A stretch of DNA of 33,386 nucleotides from Burkholderia sp. 4M9327F10 (GTDB lineage: Bacteria > Pseudomonadota > Gammaproteobacteria > Burkholderiales > Burkholderiaceae): the NCBI RefSeq assembly GCF_005503145.1, contig NZ_SCNV01000076.1, positions 1 through 33,386 on the forward strand. Reading direction: 5' to 3'. The notes beneath the pieces are model-generated. The model had not been told where the DNA came from. It saw nothing but the letters and a program-made list of their open reading frames with translations, and made no database searches. Made by a program: the position numbers and the translations under genes. Every line of letters starts with the position of its first letter. Positions within the stretch are counted from its first letter, which is position 1. Shown one piece after another: positions 1 through 8,327 of this stretch.

Positions 1-154
1 TCCCAGCCCCGTTGTGAAGGAGGGCGACCGGTCGGATGGTGACCGGCCCCCGGGCGGGCGGGTCCTTCCGGGGACTTCCGAATACGCGGGCATTGCGCGC
101 GCCCGTTACACCCGTTCCTTTGACTAAAAAAAACGCGTTACACGTTACACGGTT
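1..154. other. Probable packaging (cos) region left of terminase
   Basis: No gene is visible here. The stretch holds the 8-bp palindrome GACCGGTC at 26-33, whose right half pairs with GACCGG at 41-46, then a G/C-rich run to about 75, an eight-A tract at 126-133, and the first CGTTACAC repeats. In lambda-type phages the cos cleavage site lies just upstream of the small terminase gene, and the GpA-type large terminase encoded here belongs to that class. The cut site itself cannot be pinpointed from sequence, and it might lie left of the window. Confidence 0.4.
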
Positions 155-266
155 GTGGCGAGCGGCGCGGCGCAAACCCTTATGGAAGCTACCGACTCCG
201 GTGTAACGCGCTCGAAGCGCGGCAGCGCACCGAAGGCGAGTGGCGTTACACGCAGTCGCGTTACAC
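104..266. repeat. Cluster of six CGTTACAC repeats, candidate terminase-binding sites
   Basis: CGTTACAC occurs in direct orientation at 104-111, 136-143, 143-150, 244-251 and 259-266, and inverted (GTGTAACG) at 201-208. The two central copies overlap by one base (period 7). Copies fall both upstream of and inside the terminase small-subunit gene and in both orientations, so codon usage does not explain them. An A-tract (126-133) sits between the first copy and the tandem pair. The arrangement resembles the Nu1-binding R sites of lambda cosB; that role is inferred. Confidence 0.6.
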
Positions 267-841
267 CTGAAGTCGTCGGTAAGGCCGCGCTTTGCGAAGC
301 GCTCGGCTGGACGCGACCACGACTGGACAGACGACTTGAGAGCGATGCTGCGTTTCCGGTTGCGAAGCGCGGCACGCGCGCCGGCGGTTGGGAGTTCGAT
401 GTTGCGGCCATTCAGGCATACCTATCTGGTCCGCAGGCGAAGTCGGCTCTAGCGACCGAGAAGAAGCCGGCTGCTCGCGTCGACGCACGCTCCGATGCTG
501 GTAATCCGTACCCGGGCGCTAAGTACTCGGTAGTCCCGCCGGCCGGTGTCGAACCGCTCGTTCACTCGGGTGAGCAGACGGCCCGCCAACGCCGCGACAC
601 GGTGCAGGCCGAGATCCTCGAAGACAAGCTTCGGCGCGACCGCGGCGAGCTGGTGCAGGTCGAGGTCATGAGGCAGGTCTTGAACACGATGCTGGCGCAC
701 CTCGGCAAAGGCATTGACCGGCTGCCGGATCAGATCGTTGAGAAGTTGGGTCTGCACGAAGAACAGGGTGACGACATCCGGATGCTGACGGACGACCTGC
801 GGCGCGTCATGGCCGACGAGTTACGCGTCCTATTGGGGTAG
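155..841 (+). CDS. Terminase small subunit, Nu1-like
   Basis: This is the DNA-recognition subunit of the packaging motor, expected to bind the cos region and recruit the large subunit. The 228-residue product has a short N-terminal stretch with a repeated SGVTRS motif, then a winged helix-turn-helix segment around residues 45-92 (GKAALCEALGW to AAIQAYL) of the MerR/Nu1 kind. A helical, charged C-terminal half (about 140-228) begins ARQRRDTVQAEILEDKLRR, which is typical of Nu1 linker and dimerisation regions. The start used is GTG at 155; an in-frame ATG at 182 is equally possible because neither has a strong ribosome-binding site. It ends three bases before the large subunit gene. Its own 5' end carries part of the CGTTACAC repeat cluster, as expected if the protein binds next to its own gene. 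Confidence 0.8.
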   Translation: MASGAAQTLMEATDSGVTRSKRGSAPKASGVTRSRVTPEVVGKAALCEALGWTRPRLDRRLESDAAFPVAKRGTRAGGWEFDVAAIQAYLSGPQAKSALATEKKPAARVDARSDAGNPYPGAKYSVVPPAGVEPLVHSGEQTARQRRDTVQAEILEDKLRRDRGELVQVEVMRQVLNTMLAHLGKGIDRLPDQIVEKLGLHEEQGDDIRMLTDDLRRVMADELRVLLG

Positions 842-844
842 GCG

Positions 845-2944
845 ATGCTGGAGTTCGAATACGCAGATCCGTTCCAGGTCGCGCGCGAGGCGCTCAGTTC
901 GTTGATACCGCCGGCTCGCCAGACGGTCGCCGAATATGCGGTGCTACACCGGCTGCTCTCGAACCAGGGCGGTGGCTATGTGGGTCGTTGGCATCACGAG
1001 AAAGCCCCATACCTCGTTGGGCCGATGGAGACACTCAACCGACTCGACTACCTGACAACGGTAGTAGTGGGTCCAGGTCAGTCGGGCAAAACTGAGATCG
1101 CCCAAAACTGGCTGCAGAAGTCCATCGAGACCGACCCGGCCGACATGCTCTGGTATATGCAGACCGATCCGGGTCTCGAATCGTATGTAAAGAGCCGGAT
1201 CAACCCGATGATCACGTCGCACCCCGGCATGGGCATGCGGCTGGGCACGAGGGCGATCGACGATTCGCTGCATTTCAAGCGCTTCGAGGGCATGCACGTC
1301 GAGTTCCTGTCGGCTTCAGCGAACAACGTGATCAACAAGTCGGCCCCACGCATCGTGGCCGATGAAGTCGACGCATACGACCCGGCGCTCGGAGACATCA
1401 AGACGCTGCTCGATGTGCGGCGTCAGACGTTCGGACGGCAGTCGATGTTGCTGGCGATGAGCCACCCGGACCAGGCTCGCGGGATCATTCCTGAGCGCGA
1501 CTGGGCCGCCGGAATCATGGCCATGTACGCCGACAGCGATCGACGTGTCTGGTACTGGCCGTGCCCTCACTGCGGTGCCTGGTCGAGCCCGGTGCCGACG
1601 GCTGCGCGGTACATGGTGCTCCAGTACGACGATCAGCAATCGCTCGACGAGATCGAACGTAACGCGCGGTTGATCTGTCCGGTCAACGGCTGCGTCATCG
1701 AGGACCGCGAACGTCGCGCGATGAACGTTGCTGCTTACCGCTCACCTTTCGGCGGGTGGATTGGTGATGGGCAGGAACTCACGCAGGACGGCAAGGTAAT
1801 CGGCGAACTGGTGGCCCGCAAGAGCGCGGGCTTCTGGATCGTTGGGGTTATGTCACCGTTCATCCTCGGTGGGATCGGTGGTCTCGCTCGCGCCAAAGTC
1901 AAGGCGGAGCGTGAGCTCGAGGTCAGCGGCGAGGACAAGGCCCTGCGGCAAGTGACGGTCAAGCAATTCGGCTTCCCGTATGCGCCCACCCGCGGCGTCG
2001 GCTCCATTGATGCGAACGTGCTCGCCGAGCGCGGCGACACCGAGCTGAAGCTCGGGATAGTTCCGGACGGCGTGCGCTTCATAACGATGGCCGTGGACAC
2101 GCAGCTCGCCAACTGGGAATGGCTTGCCCGCGGGTGGGGAGTTGGCAGCCAGAGCTGGGTAATTGACCGCGGTCGCATTCCGGGCGATCCCGCGACCTCT
2201 GCCGAGGATTGGGACCGGTTGCTCGAGCTTTACGCGAAGACGTTCCCTCTCGCCGATGGCACAGGTCGCCGGATGCCGGTTCGCGCGATGGGGTTCGACA
2301 GCGCAGGACAGCCGGGCGTGACTCAACAGGCATATGCCGCATGGCGCCGCTGGAAGAGAAACCAGCATCCCCGCCTCATTGGGAAGATCGCCGGCCGTGA
2401 TGCCTGGACGCTCATTCCGACAAAGGGCGCCGACGCTCTGGCCGCGCAACGTCTTGTCGTCACGTATCCGGACACCGCACGTAAAGCCAACAAGGCCGCT
2501 TCCGGCGGGACGGTACCGGTCGCGCGGTTTAATCCGAACCTCTTCAAAGACGATCTCGCGGGGCAACTGCAGCGTGCCGACATCGGCGACTGGTACGTGC
2601 ACTTCCCGCACGCGCTGCGTTCGCCGGAGCAGCCGCACGTCTGGTTCGAGCAGCTCACGTCCGAGAGCCAACTGAAAAACGGACGTTGGGAAAAGAATGC
2701 ACCCGGGCGCCGGAACGAGGCGCTCGACTTGATGGTGATGAATCACGTGATCGCCCAGCTCCACGGGTTGCACGGAATCGACTGGACCAAGCCGCCTTCA
2801 TGGGCGAAGCCTTGGGACACGAACTCCTCGATCTTGAAGAACGGCGCGCCTCTGCCCGCAGCAAACGCGGCGCCGGGTTCTACCCCGGCCGCGCCCGCGA
2901 ACGGCACTCAGTCAAAGAAGTCGGCAGTCCACCGGTACCGATAA
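845..2944 (+). CDS. Terminase large subunit, GpA family
   Basis: This is the ATP-driven DNA translocase and cos endonuclease of the packaging motor. The 699-residue length fits the lambda GpA family. The N-terminal ATPase shows a Walker A motif (GPGQSGKTE, about residues 76-84) and a Walker B motif (RIVADE, about 169-174). A possible zinc-binding pair CPHC lies at 240-243, with further cysteines at 278 and 283. The nuclease half begins around the acidic motif MAVDTQ (Asp418). The C-terminus is a Pro/Ala-rich tail ending in basic residues, which in this family contacts the portal. It lies directly downstream of the small subunit and upstream of gpW and the portal, the canonical lambda head order. 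Confidence 0.95.
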   Translation: MLEFEYADPFQVAREALSSLIPPARQTVAEYAVLHRLLSNQGGGYVGRWHHEKAPYLVGPMETLNRLDYLTTVVVGPGQSGKTEIAQNWLQKSIETDPADMLWYMQTDPGLESYVKSRINPMITSHPGMGMRLGTRAIDDSLHFKRFEGMHVEFLSASANNVINKSAPRIVADEVDAYDPALGDIKTLLDVRRQTFGRQSMLLAMSHPDQARGIIPERDWAAGIMAMYADSDRRVWYWPCPHCGAWSSPVPTAARYMVLQYDDQQSLDEIERNARLICPVNGCVIEDRERRAMNVAAYRSPFGGWIGDGQELTQDGKVIGELVARKSAGFWIVGVMSPFILGGIGGLARAKVKAERELEVSGEDKALRQVTVKQFGFPYAPTRGVGSIDANVLAERGDTELKLGIVPDGVRFITMAVDTQLANWEWLARGWGVGSQSWVIDRGRIPGDPATSAEDWDRLLELYAKTFPLADGTGRRMPVRAMGFDSAGQPGVTQQAYAAWRRWKRNQHPRLIGKIAGRDAWTLIPTKGADALAAQRLVVTYPDTARKANKAASGGTVPVARFNPNLFKDDLAGQLQRADIGDWYVHFPHALRSPEQPHVWFEQLTSESQLKNGRWEKNAPGRRNEALDLMVMNHVIAQLHGLHGIDWTKPPSWAKPWDTNSSILKNGAPLPAANAAPGSTPAAPANGTQSKKSAVHRYR

Positions 2945-2946
2945 GC

Positions 2947-3219
2947 ATGGCTACAAACGACATCAACTCTCCGCTCTACGGGATGACCGACGCGCAACTG
3001 CAGGCGGCGCTCTCCAAGGCGCAGGCGGCCCTGATCGACCTGCGCACCGGATCGAAGGTCGTGTCGGTGTCCTATGCGCAGGGCGAAGGCTCGCGCAGCG
3101 CGACTTTTATGCAAACTGACCAAGCCAATCTGCGCATGTTCATCGCGCAGTTGCTGGCGGCACTGAATCCCGGCATCCGTATGCGCCGGCGCCGCTATAT
3201 CACGCCGCTGTTCGGATGA
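2947..3219 (+). CDS. gpW-like head-tail joining protein
   Basis: A 90-residue protein of the gpW family, which binds under the portal in lambda to stabilise packaged DNA and create the site for the next joining protein. The sequence fits the family: a helix containing LQAALSKAQAALIDLRTG (about 18-36), a short beta hairpin (KVVSVSYAQGEGSRSATF), a second helix (QANLRMFIAQLLAALN), and a basic tail RMRRRRYITPLFG. Lambda gpW is 68 residues, so this one is slightly longer at both ends. The start is ATG 2947, two bases after the terminase stop. An ORF open from 2686 in this frame is only a shadow of terminase. It overlaps the portal gene by ATGA. Confidence 0.85.
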   Translation: MATNDINSPLYGMTDAQLQAALSKAQAALIDLRTGSKVVSVSYAQGEGSRSATFMQTDQANLRMFIAQLLAALNPGIRMRRRRYITPLFG

Positions 3220-4874
3220 GCAACAAGACCTCCATCCTCGACTCGCGCGGCGAGCCGATCCGTCGCGCTCGCGCTGACGCCGGGCCCGATGGCATGCCGC
3301 TCGAGAGCGGCGTCGGTCGCTGGTTCTTCCCGTACCAGGCCGCCGACTGGCAGACCCAGGAGATGGGTGCGTGGCTGCCGTGGATCCGCTCGCCTGACTC
3401 GGAGATCACGCAGTTCCGCGACCGCATGGTTGCGCGGTCGCGCGATCAGGTTCGCAACGACGGGCGCTCGAGCGGCGGTATCACCCGCATTCTCGACAAC
3501 ACGGTCGGCGCGTCGCTGCGATTGTCGGCCTCGCCTGACTATCGTGTCCTTAAGCTGATCAGCGGTGCGAACTTTGATATCAAGTGGGCGAAGGAATTCT
3601 CGAGCGCTGCAGAGGCACTGTGGCGCCTGTATTCGAACGATCTCGACCGGTACAACGACGTCTCGCGGCAGCTCACGGTGTCGCAACAGTTGCGTCTTGC
3701 GCTTCGCCACAAGCTCATCGATGGCGAAGATCTGATCGTCAATTACTGGATGCCAGAGCGCATCGGCCGCGGCGCTGCACGCTACGCCACGGCGTACATG
3801 ATCGTGGACCCCGACCGTCTGTCGAACCCCATGCAGATGGTCGACCAGAAGCATATGCGCGGCGGTGTCGAGATCGACGATAACGGCGTGCCGATCGCGT
3901 ATCACATTCGTCGGGCGCATCAGAACGACTGGTACAACGGCGTCCAGAGCATGGAGTGGGAGCGCGTCGAGCGCGAGGATCCGGACGACGGCTGGCGCCG
4001 CGTGATTCACGACTTCGACCGCGATCGGGCTGGCCAGAACCGCGGCGTCGGCGTTTTCATCCCGGTGCTTAACCACGCCAAGATGCTGGCGACTTACTAC
4101 GGCTTGGAACTGAAAGCCGCGGCGCTCGCCTCCTCGATCGGTACTTATGTGACGAGTCCCTACGACCCGTCTGAGGTGCAGGATGCCGTCGGCGGCGACG
4201 ATGAGCTTCGGTTCTATCAGAGCCTTCGGAGAGATTGGAACAACGAACGACCGGCGATGTTTAACGGCGTCCGTGTTCCTGCGTTGGCGCCAGGAGAGGA
4301 AATCAAGGCGCTGTCGTCGGACCATCCGCACAATGGTTTTGCTGAGTTCGTGCACGAGATGCAGGGCGGCATTGCGTCGGCGCTTGGGGTCTCGCTCGAG
4401 CAGGTGACGCAGGACTGGACTCGCACAACCTATTCGAGCGCTCGCGCCGCGCTGCTTGAAAGCTGGAAAACGCTGGTGCGGCGCCGCCTCGAATTCTCCG
4501 CCGGTACCGCGACGCCAATGTACGCAGTGTGGCTGCGCGAAGCCATGGAAAACGGCGAGCTTCCCCTGCCGAAAAACGCGCCAGATTTCATCGAAGCGGC
4601 CACCGCATACGCCGGCTGCTCGTGGCTCGGGCCCGCACGCGGCTGGGTCGACCCGGTCAAGGAACCGCAAGGCTCGATTCTCAAGATGGACGCCGGCCTC
4701 ACGTCGCTCAAGCAGGAAGCGGCCGAGCAGGGTTCCGATTGGGAAGAGCTGCTCGATCAGCGTCAGATCGAGATCGCGGCATTCAATGAACGGAAGATCC
4801 CGCTGCCCGCATGGGGCGGTGTCGAGATCGCCACGCGGACTGACGAACCTCCTGAACAGCCGAAGGCCGCATGA
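3216..4874 (+). CDS. Portal protein, lambda gpB family
   Basis: This 552-residue protein would form the dodecameric ring at the unique capsid vertex through which DNA enters and leaves. Recognisable lambda-portal features include an N-terminal region with RDRMVARSRDQVRNDGRS, the block FNGVRVPALAPGEEIKALSS, HPHNGFAEFVHEMQGGIASA followed by LGVSLEQVTQDWTRTTYSSAR, and a C-terminal region WLGPARGWVDPVKEPQG. These are hallmark blocks of the family, and the length matches lambda gpB (533). The start overlaps the gpW stop (ATGA at 3216-3219) and the end overlaps the protease start (ATGA at 4871-4874), so translation of the head genes is probably coupled. Confidence 0.95.
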   Translation: MSNKTSILDSRGEPIRRARADAGPDGMPLESGVGRWFFPYQAADWQTQEMGAWLPWIRSPDSEITQFRDRMVARSRDQVRNDGRSSGGITRILDNTVGASLRLSASPDYRVLKLISGANFDIKWAKEFSSAAEALWRLYSNDLDRYNDVSRQLTVSQQLRLALRHKLIDGEDLIVNYWMPERIGRGAARYATAYMIVDPDRLSNPMQMVDQKHMRGGVEIDDNGVPIAYHIRRAHQNDWYNGVQSMEWERVEREDPDDGWRRVIHDFDRDRAGQNRGVGVFIPVLNHAKMLATYYGLELKAAALASSIGTYVTSPYDPSEVQDAVGGDDELRFYQSLRRDWNNERPAMFNGVRVPALAPGEEIKALSSDHPHNGFAEFVHEMQGGIASALGVSLEQVTQDWTRTTYSSARAALLESWKTLVRRRLEFSAGTATPMYAVWLREAMENGELPLPKNAPDFIEAATAYAGCSWLGPARGWVDPVKEPQGSILKMDAGLTSLKQEAAEQGSDWEELLDQRQIEIAAFNERKIPLPAWGGVEIATRTDEPPEQPKAA

Positions 4875-5755
4875 TCAACTATCCGCATCTAGCCACGCGG
4901 CTCTTTAACGTGCCGATCGCCATCCTGCCGCACAAGGCGGAGATCGTGATGGCGGCCCTCGCCGATCGCATGGGTATCGCGCAGCTATTTCGCGCCGACG
5001 GTACTGCTCTCGCATTATCGGGCGGCGGCGCGCAGGCGTTTCTCGACGCTGAAGACGATAGCGACGAAGCGAAGTACAAGCCCTATGACGTCGCAGGCGG
5101 CATCGCACGCATCCCGATCGAGGGGACGCTTGTTCACAAGCTGGGCACGCTTTATCCGTATTCCGGTATGACCGGCTATGACGGCATCCGCGCGCTCCTG
5201 AGCATGGCGCTCGGCGACCCGGACGTGAAAGCAATCATGCTCGATATTGACTCGCCTGGCGGCGAGGTCGCGGGCTGCTTTGACCTCGTCGACGCGATCT
5301 ATAACGCTCGCGGAAAAAAGCCAATCTGGGCCGTGCTCACCGAGAACGCCTACTCGGCCGCCTACGCGATCGCGAGCGCAGCCGATCGGATCATCGTGCC
5401 GCGCACCGGCGGCACGGGGAGCGTCGGCGTTATCTGCATGCACGTCGACATGTCGAAGGCGCTCGGGAGCGCTGGCATCAGCGTGACGCTGATTCATTAC
5501 GGTGCACTGAAGGCCGACGGCAACGAGTTCAATCCGTTGGGTAAGGAAGCGCTCAAGCGGTTCCAGTCCGACGTCGACAAGATGGGCGAGCTGTTCGTCA
5601 AGACAGTTGCCCGCAATCGCGATCTCAAAACGGCCGATGTGCGTGACACAGAGGCCGGCACTTTTCTCGGCGCCGCCGGCGTCGAGATCGGCTTCGCCGA
5701 CGAAGTTATGGCACCCGACGAAGCTTTTGCTTCCCTGCTCGACGAGCTGGGCTGA
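4871..5755 (+). CDS. S49-family prohead protease (lambda gpC-like)
   Basis: A 294-residue serine peptidase of the SppA/S49 clan, expected to process portal or scaffold during prohead maturation. The ClpP-like core runs from about residue 75 (GGIARIPIEGTL) to 285. DIDSPGGEV (125-133) forms the oxyanion region. The likely nucleophile is Ser162 in NAYSAAYAIASA and the likely general base is Lys214 in GALKADGNEF. Their 52-residue spacing equals that of lambda gpC (Ser166/Lys218). Unlike lambda gpC, the protein stops after the protease domain, and the scaffold-like region is encoded by the separate next gene. It overlaps the portal stop by ATGA. Confidence 0.92.
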   Translation: MINYPHLATRLFNVPIAILPHKAEIVMAALADRMGIAQLFRADGTALALSGGGAQAFLDAEDDSDEAKYKPYDVAGGIARIPIEGTLVHKLGTLYPYSGMTGYDGIRALLSMALGDPDVKAIMLDIDSPGGEVAGCFDLVDAIYNARGKKPIWAVLTENAYSAAYAIASAADRIIVPRTGGTGSVGVICMHVDMSKALGSAGISVTLIHYGALKADGNEFNPLGKEALKRFQSDVDKMGELFVKTVARNRDLKTADVRDTEAGTFLGAAGVEIGFADEVMAPDEAFASLLDELG

Positions 5756-5780
5756 TTCATCCCACCGATAGGGTTATTCC

Positions 5781-6473
5781 ATGAGCAATACATTACGCAA
5801 CCTGATGTCGCGAGGTGGTCTGAGCTTCGCCCATCTTGGCCGATCGCAGCCCCGTGCGTCCGACGATAACGATCCGCCGCCGGATGACGACAGCGGTAAA
5901 GGCAAGAAGGGCAAGCGAGCCGCCGACGGTGATCCGGACGACGACGATGACGACGATGAAGGCGACGACGGCCAACAAAATCGCGAGAACGGCGACAGCA
6001 GGAAGGGCAAGAAAGGCAAGCGTGCTGACGATGGCGATCCGGACGATGACGACGACAGCGGCAAGGGCAAGAAGGGCAAGCGCGCGTCCGATGGCGACCC
6101 GGATGACGACGATGACGACGACAACCTGGACGCCGAAGACGATGACGACGACGAGGAGGAGATGCGCGGCAAGAGCGCGGCTGCCAAAGCACGTCGCCGC
6201 GAACGCGCTCGCTGCGCCGCAATCTTTGCCAGCAAGGGTGCCGCCCGCAATCCCGTGCTCGCCGCAAAGCTGGCTTTCGAGTCGTCAATGCCTCGCAGCG
6301 AGGCAATTGCCGTGCTCAACGGTTCGCCGGCCCCGGAAGGCAGCCGGGGACGCCGCCAGAACCCGCAGATCGGCACCGACGGCGATCGCGGCGCGTCGTC
6401 CGAACAGGCGATTGCAGCCAGTTGGGACCGCGCATTCAAGGCGGCGGGCGCCCAGCCGCGCCGGGCCCGCTAA
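5781..6473 (+). CDS. Putative scaffold protein with charged tripled repeat
   Basis: The 230-residue product lies between protease and decoration genes, where lambda places its scaffold (Nu3, nested in gene C). Residues 39-114 contain three copies of a unit of form GKGKKGKRA-x-DGDP followed by 5-7 Asp, so blocks of Lys and of Asp alternate; a fourth acidic run spans 117-127. The C-terminal third (about 135-182) is ordinary and helical (RRRERARCAAIFASKGAARN, then LAAKLAFESSMPRSEAIAVL). It resembles the conserved C-terminal segment often attached to phage S49 proteases and thought to bind capsid protein. Role inferred from position and this segment. The repeats can expand or contract, so length may vary between relatives. 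Confidence 0.6.
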   Translation: MSNTLRNLMSRGGLSFAHLGRSQPRASDDNDPPPDDDSGKGKKGKRAADGDPDDDDDDDEGDDGQQNRENGDSRKGKKGKRADDGDPDDDDDSGKGKKGKRASDGDPDDDDDDDNLDAEDDDDDEEEMRGKSAAAKARRRERARCAAIFASKGAARNPVLAAKLAFESSMPRSEAIAVLNGSPAPEGSRGRRQNPQIGTDGDRGASSEQAIAASWDRAFKAAGAQPRRAR

Positions 6474-6482
6474 GCGTCACGT

Positions 6483-6506
6483 AGACGCGCTGCAGCTGGC
6501 GCGTCT
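6483..6506 (+). other. Stem-loop upstream of decoration gene
   Basis: AGACGCGC (6483-6490) and GCGCGTCT (6499-6506) form a perfect 8-bp stem around an 8-nt loop. It ends 27 nt before the decoration-protein ATG. No T-tract follows, so it is not a standard terminator; it may protect or process the mRNA. Comparable hairpins precede the capsid and tail-tube genes. Confidence 0.5.
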
Positions 6507-6533
6507 CCCGTCACATCCCTAAGGATCCAAATC

Positions 6534-7211
6534 ATGGCTTATGTACCTCAAACCCCGCTGATCGAAAACCGGCACGCGGGCGGCTTTATCGTTTCCGAAG
6601 CCCGTGGTCACCGCTCCCGCGACATCGGCACTCTCGGCGGCGGCGTGCTGATCCATGCCGGCACCGTGCTCGGTTTCAAGACGGGCGGCGTCGCCGTCGC
6701 GTGGCCGGGCAACGCCGAGCAGATCGATTCGAACGTCGGTAATGGCACGATCGCGATGGCTGGTACGCCGGTTGTTTCAGGTGCCCAGCTCGGCGTGTAC
6801 AAGGCGGTAGCGACGAGTGCGACCGTGTTCGCCGTGACCGACCCGTACGGCAATTCGCTCGGCAACGCAACCGCGGCGGCAACTTCTCCCCCCGCATTCA
6901 GCAATCAGATCGCGTTTGCGATCACGATCGGTTCAACTCCTTTCGACGTCGGCGATGAGTTCTCGATCCAGGTCCAGGCAATCACCGGCGTATTCGAACC
7001 GCTCAATCCCAGTGCGAGTGACGGTACGCAGACCGCGGCCGGCATTGCATTCAATGGCGTCGACACCACGAATAACGACGCCCCGGACACAGTGATGGTG
7101 CGCGAATGCGAGGTGAACGGTAGCGAGCTTCTGTGGCCGGTGGGCATCACTGCGGCTCAGATTGCGGCTGCTACCGCGCAACTGGCGGCGCTGGACATCA
7201 TCACGCGCTGA
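6534..7211 (+). CDS. Head decoration protein, lambda gpD-like
   Basis: A 225-residue protein with the decoration-protein signature at its N-terminus: HAGGFIVSEARGHRSRD, then GGVLIHAGTVLGFKTGG. In lambda-like phages this protein trims the expanded capsid at three-fold sites and stabilises it against DNA pressure. Lambda gpD is about 110 residues. This one is twice as long, with a beta-rich Thr/Ala middle (about 60-150) and a typical C-terminal block (MVRECEVNGSELLWPVGITA). It has an AAGGA ribosome-binding site before ATG 6534 and directly precedes the capsid gene, as in lambda. Confidence 0.85.
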   Translation: MAYVPQTPLIENRHAGGFIVSEARGHRSRDIGTLGGGVLIHAGTVLGFKTGGVAVAWPGNAEQIDSNVGNGTIAMAGTPVVSGAQLGVYKAVATSATVFAVTDPYGNSLGNATAAATSPPAFSNQIAFAITIGSTPFDVGDEFSIQVQAITGVFEPLNPSASDGTQTAAGIAFNGVDTTNNDAPDTVMVRECEVNGSELLWPVGITAAQIAAATAQLAALDIITR

Positions 7212-7248
7212 CCGCATCAGCCAGTCCCTTCTCTGTTTCAAGTCCTTT

Positions 7249-7275
7249 TGGCCGCGCAAGCGGCCATTATTCTTT
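7249..7275 (+). terminator. Hairpin upstream of major capsid gene
   Basis: TGGCCGC (7249-7255), a GCAA tetraloop, and GCGGCCA (7260-7266) make a perfect 7-bp stem with a GNRA-type loop. TTATTCTTT follows. It may be a leaky intrinsic terminator or a 5' stabilising structure, and it ends 22 nt before the capsid ATG. Confidence 0.5.
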
Positions 7276-7288
7276 CTGGAGCCTAATA

Positions 7289-8326
7289 ATGGCCAGCTTG
7301 GACGTATTCCATCAGGACGCTTTCACGACCATCCAGCTCACTGCGGCGGTCGACAAATATCCGTACCAGCCGCAGGCACTCGGCGACCTCGACGTCTTCG
7401 AGGACGAACCGATCCGCAACACGGCGCTCGCGGTCGAGCAGCGCCAAGGTCAGTTGGTACTGATTCCGACGTCGCCGCGAGGCGCCGAAGGTCTGCAACG
7501 TACGACCGAGCAGCGCCAGGCCCGCTATTTCAAGGTGCCGCGTCTCATGCATTCCGACACCATCACTGCGAATGAGATTCAGGATATCCGGGCATTCGGG
7601 ACGGAGTCCGAACTCATGCAGGTGCAGGCGGAAGTGGCGCGTCGCCTGAGCGGCCCGACCGGCATTCTGCGCAACATTGAATACACGTGGGAGTACCACC
7701 GTCTCGCGGCAGTTCAAGGTCTGCTGTTGGACAAAGATGGCTCGGTGATCTTCGACTTCTTCCAGGAGTTCGGCATCACGCCGGCGCAGGAAGTTGGCTT
7801 CAATCTTGGCGCCGATGCCGTGAACACCCTGCGTCCGATCTGCAATGCGATCCGCCGCTCGATGGCGCGGAAGGCACAAGGCGCGTGGCTGCCCACGACG
7901 AAGATTTACGCACTCTGCGGCGACGAGTTTTACGACGCATTCGTGAATCACCCGGATGTGATCCGTACGTTCCTCAACTGGTCGGCCGCCGCGGATCTGC
8001 GCGACGACGCCCAGGGCGGCGCGTTCGACACGTTCAAATTCGCGGGCATCTACTGGATGAACTATCGCGGCTCGGATGACAACGCCACGATCAAGATTCC
8101 CGACGACAAGGTGAAGTTCTTCCCGGTCGGCGCGCCCGGCGTGTTCAAGCGTGCATTGGCGCCCGGCGAATCGTTCGAATGGGTCAATACCCCGGGCAAA
8201 CCGATGTACGTGATCCCGATCCCCGACCGCGATCGCAACGCGTTCTGGAAGATGGAAGGTTACAGCTACCCGCTGCACATCTGCACTCGCCCGGAAATGC
8301 TGCAGACCGGCCGCTACGAAGAGTGA
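7289..8326 (+). CDS. Major capsid protein, lambda gpE family
   Basis: A 345-residue capsid protein, close to lambda gpE (341). Family features seen: N-terminal ASLDVFHQDAFTTIQLTAAV, DLDVFEDEPIRNTALAVEQR, the block PTGILRNIEYTWEYHRLAAV, CGDEFYDAFVNHPDV, and a C-terminal segment ending HICTRPEMLQTGRYEE. The start is ATG 7289 with a GGAG ribosome-binding site; the longer open frame from 7133 is antisense-like shadow across the decoration gene. A hairpin precedes it. It is the most abundant virion protein and would form the HK97-fold shell. Confidence 0.95.
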   Translation: MASLDVFHQDAFTTIQLTAAVDKYPYQPQALGDLDVFEDEPIRNTALAVEQRQGQLVLIPTSPRGAEGLQRTTEQRQARYFKVPRLMHSDTITANEIQDIRAFGTESELMQVQAEVARRLSGPTGILRNIEYTWEYHRLAAVQGLLLDKDGSVIFDFFQEFGITPAQEVGFNLGADAVNTLRPICNAIRRSMARKAQGAWLPTTKIYALCGDEFYDAFVNHPDVIRTFLNWSAAADLRDDAQGGAFDTFKFAGIYWMNYRGSDDNATIKIPDDKVKFFPVGAPGVFKRALAPGESFEWVNTPGKPMYVIPIPDRDRNAFWKMEGYSYPLHICTRPEMLQTGRYEE

Positions 8327-8327
8327 C

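Noticed and set aside
2686..3219. A 177-residue ORF covering gpW
   Set aside because: Its first half is an out-of-frame reading of the terminase C-terminus; the gpW family start is ATG 2947.
3195..4670. Long minus-strand ORF (491 residues) opposite the portal gene
   Set aside because: High-GC antisense shadow with Arg/His/Val-rich composition and no domain; the portal on the + strand is unambiguous.
5895..6125. The regular GAC/GAT and AAG repeats as a CRISPR or regulatory array
   Set aside because: The repeats are in-frame coding for Lys/Asp blocks without unique spacers, so they are protein-level low complexity.
7283..8278. Minus-strand ORF (331 residues) opposite the capsid gene
   Set aside because: Antisense shadow; the + strand encodes a clear gpE-type capsid protein.
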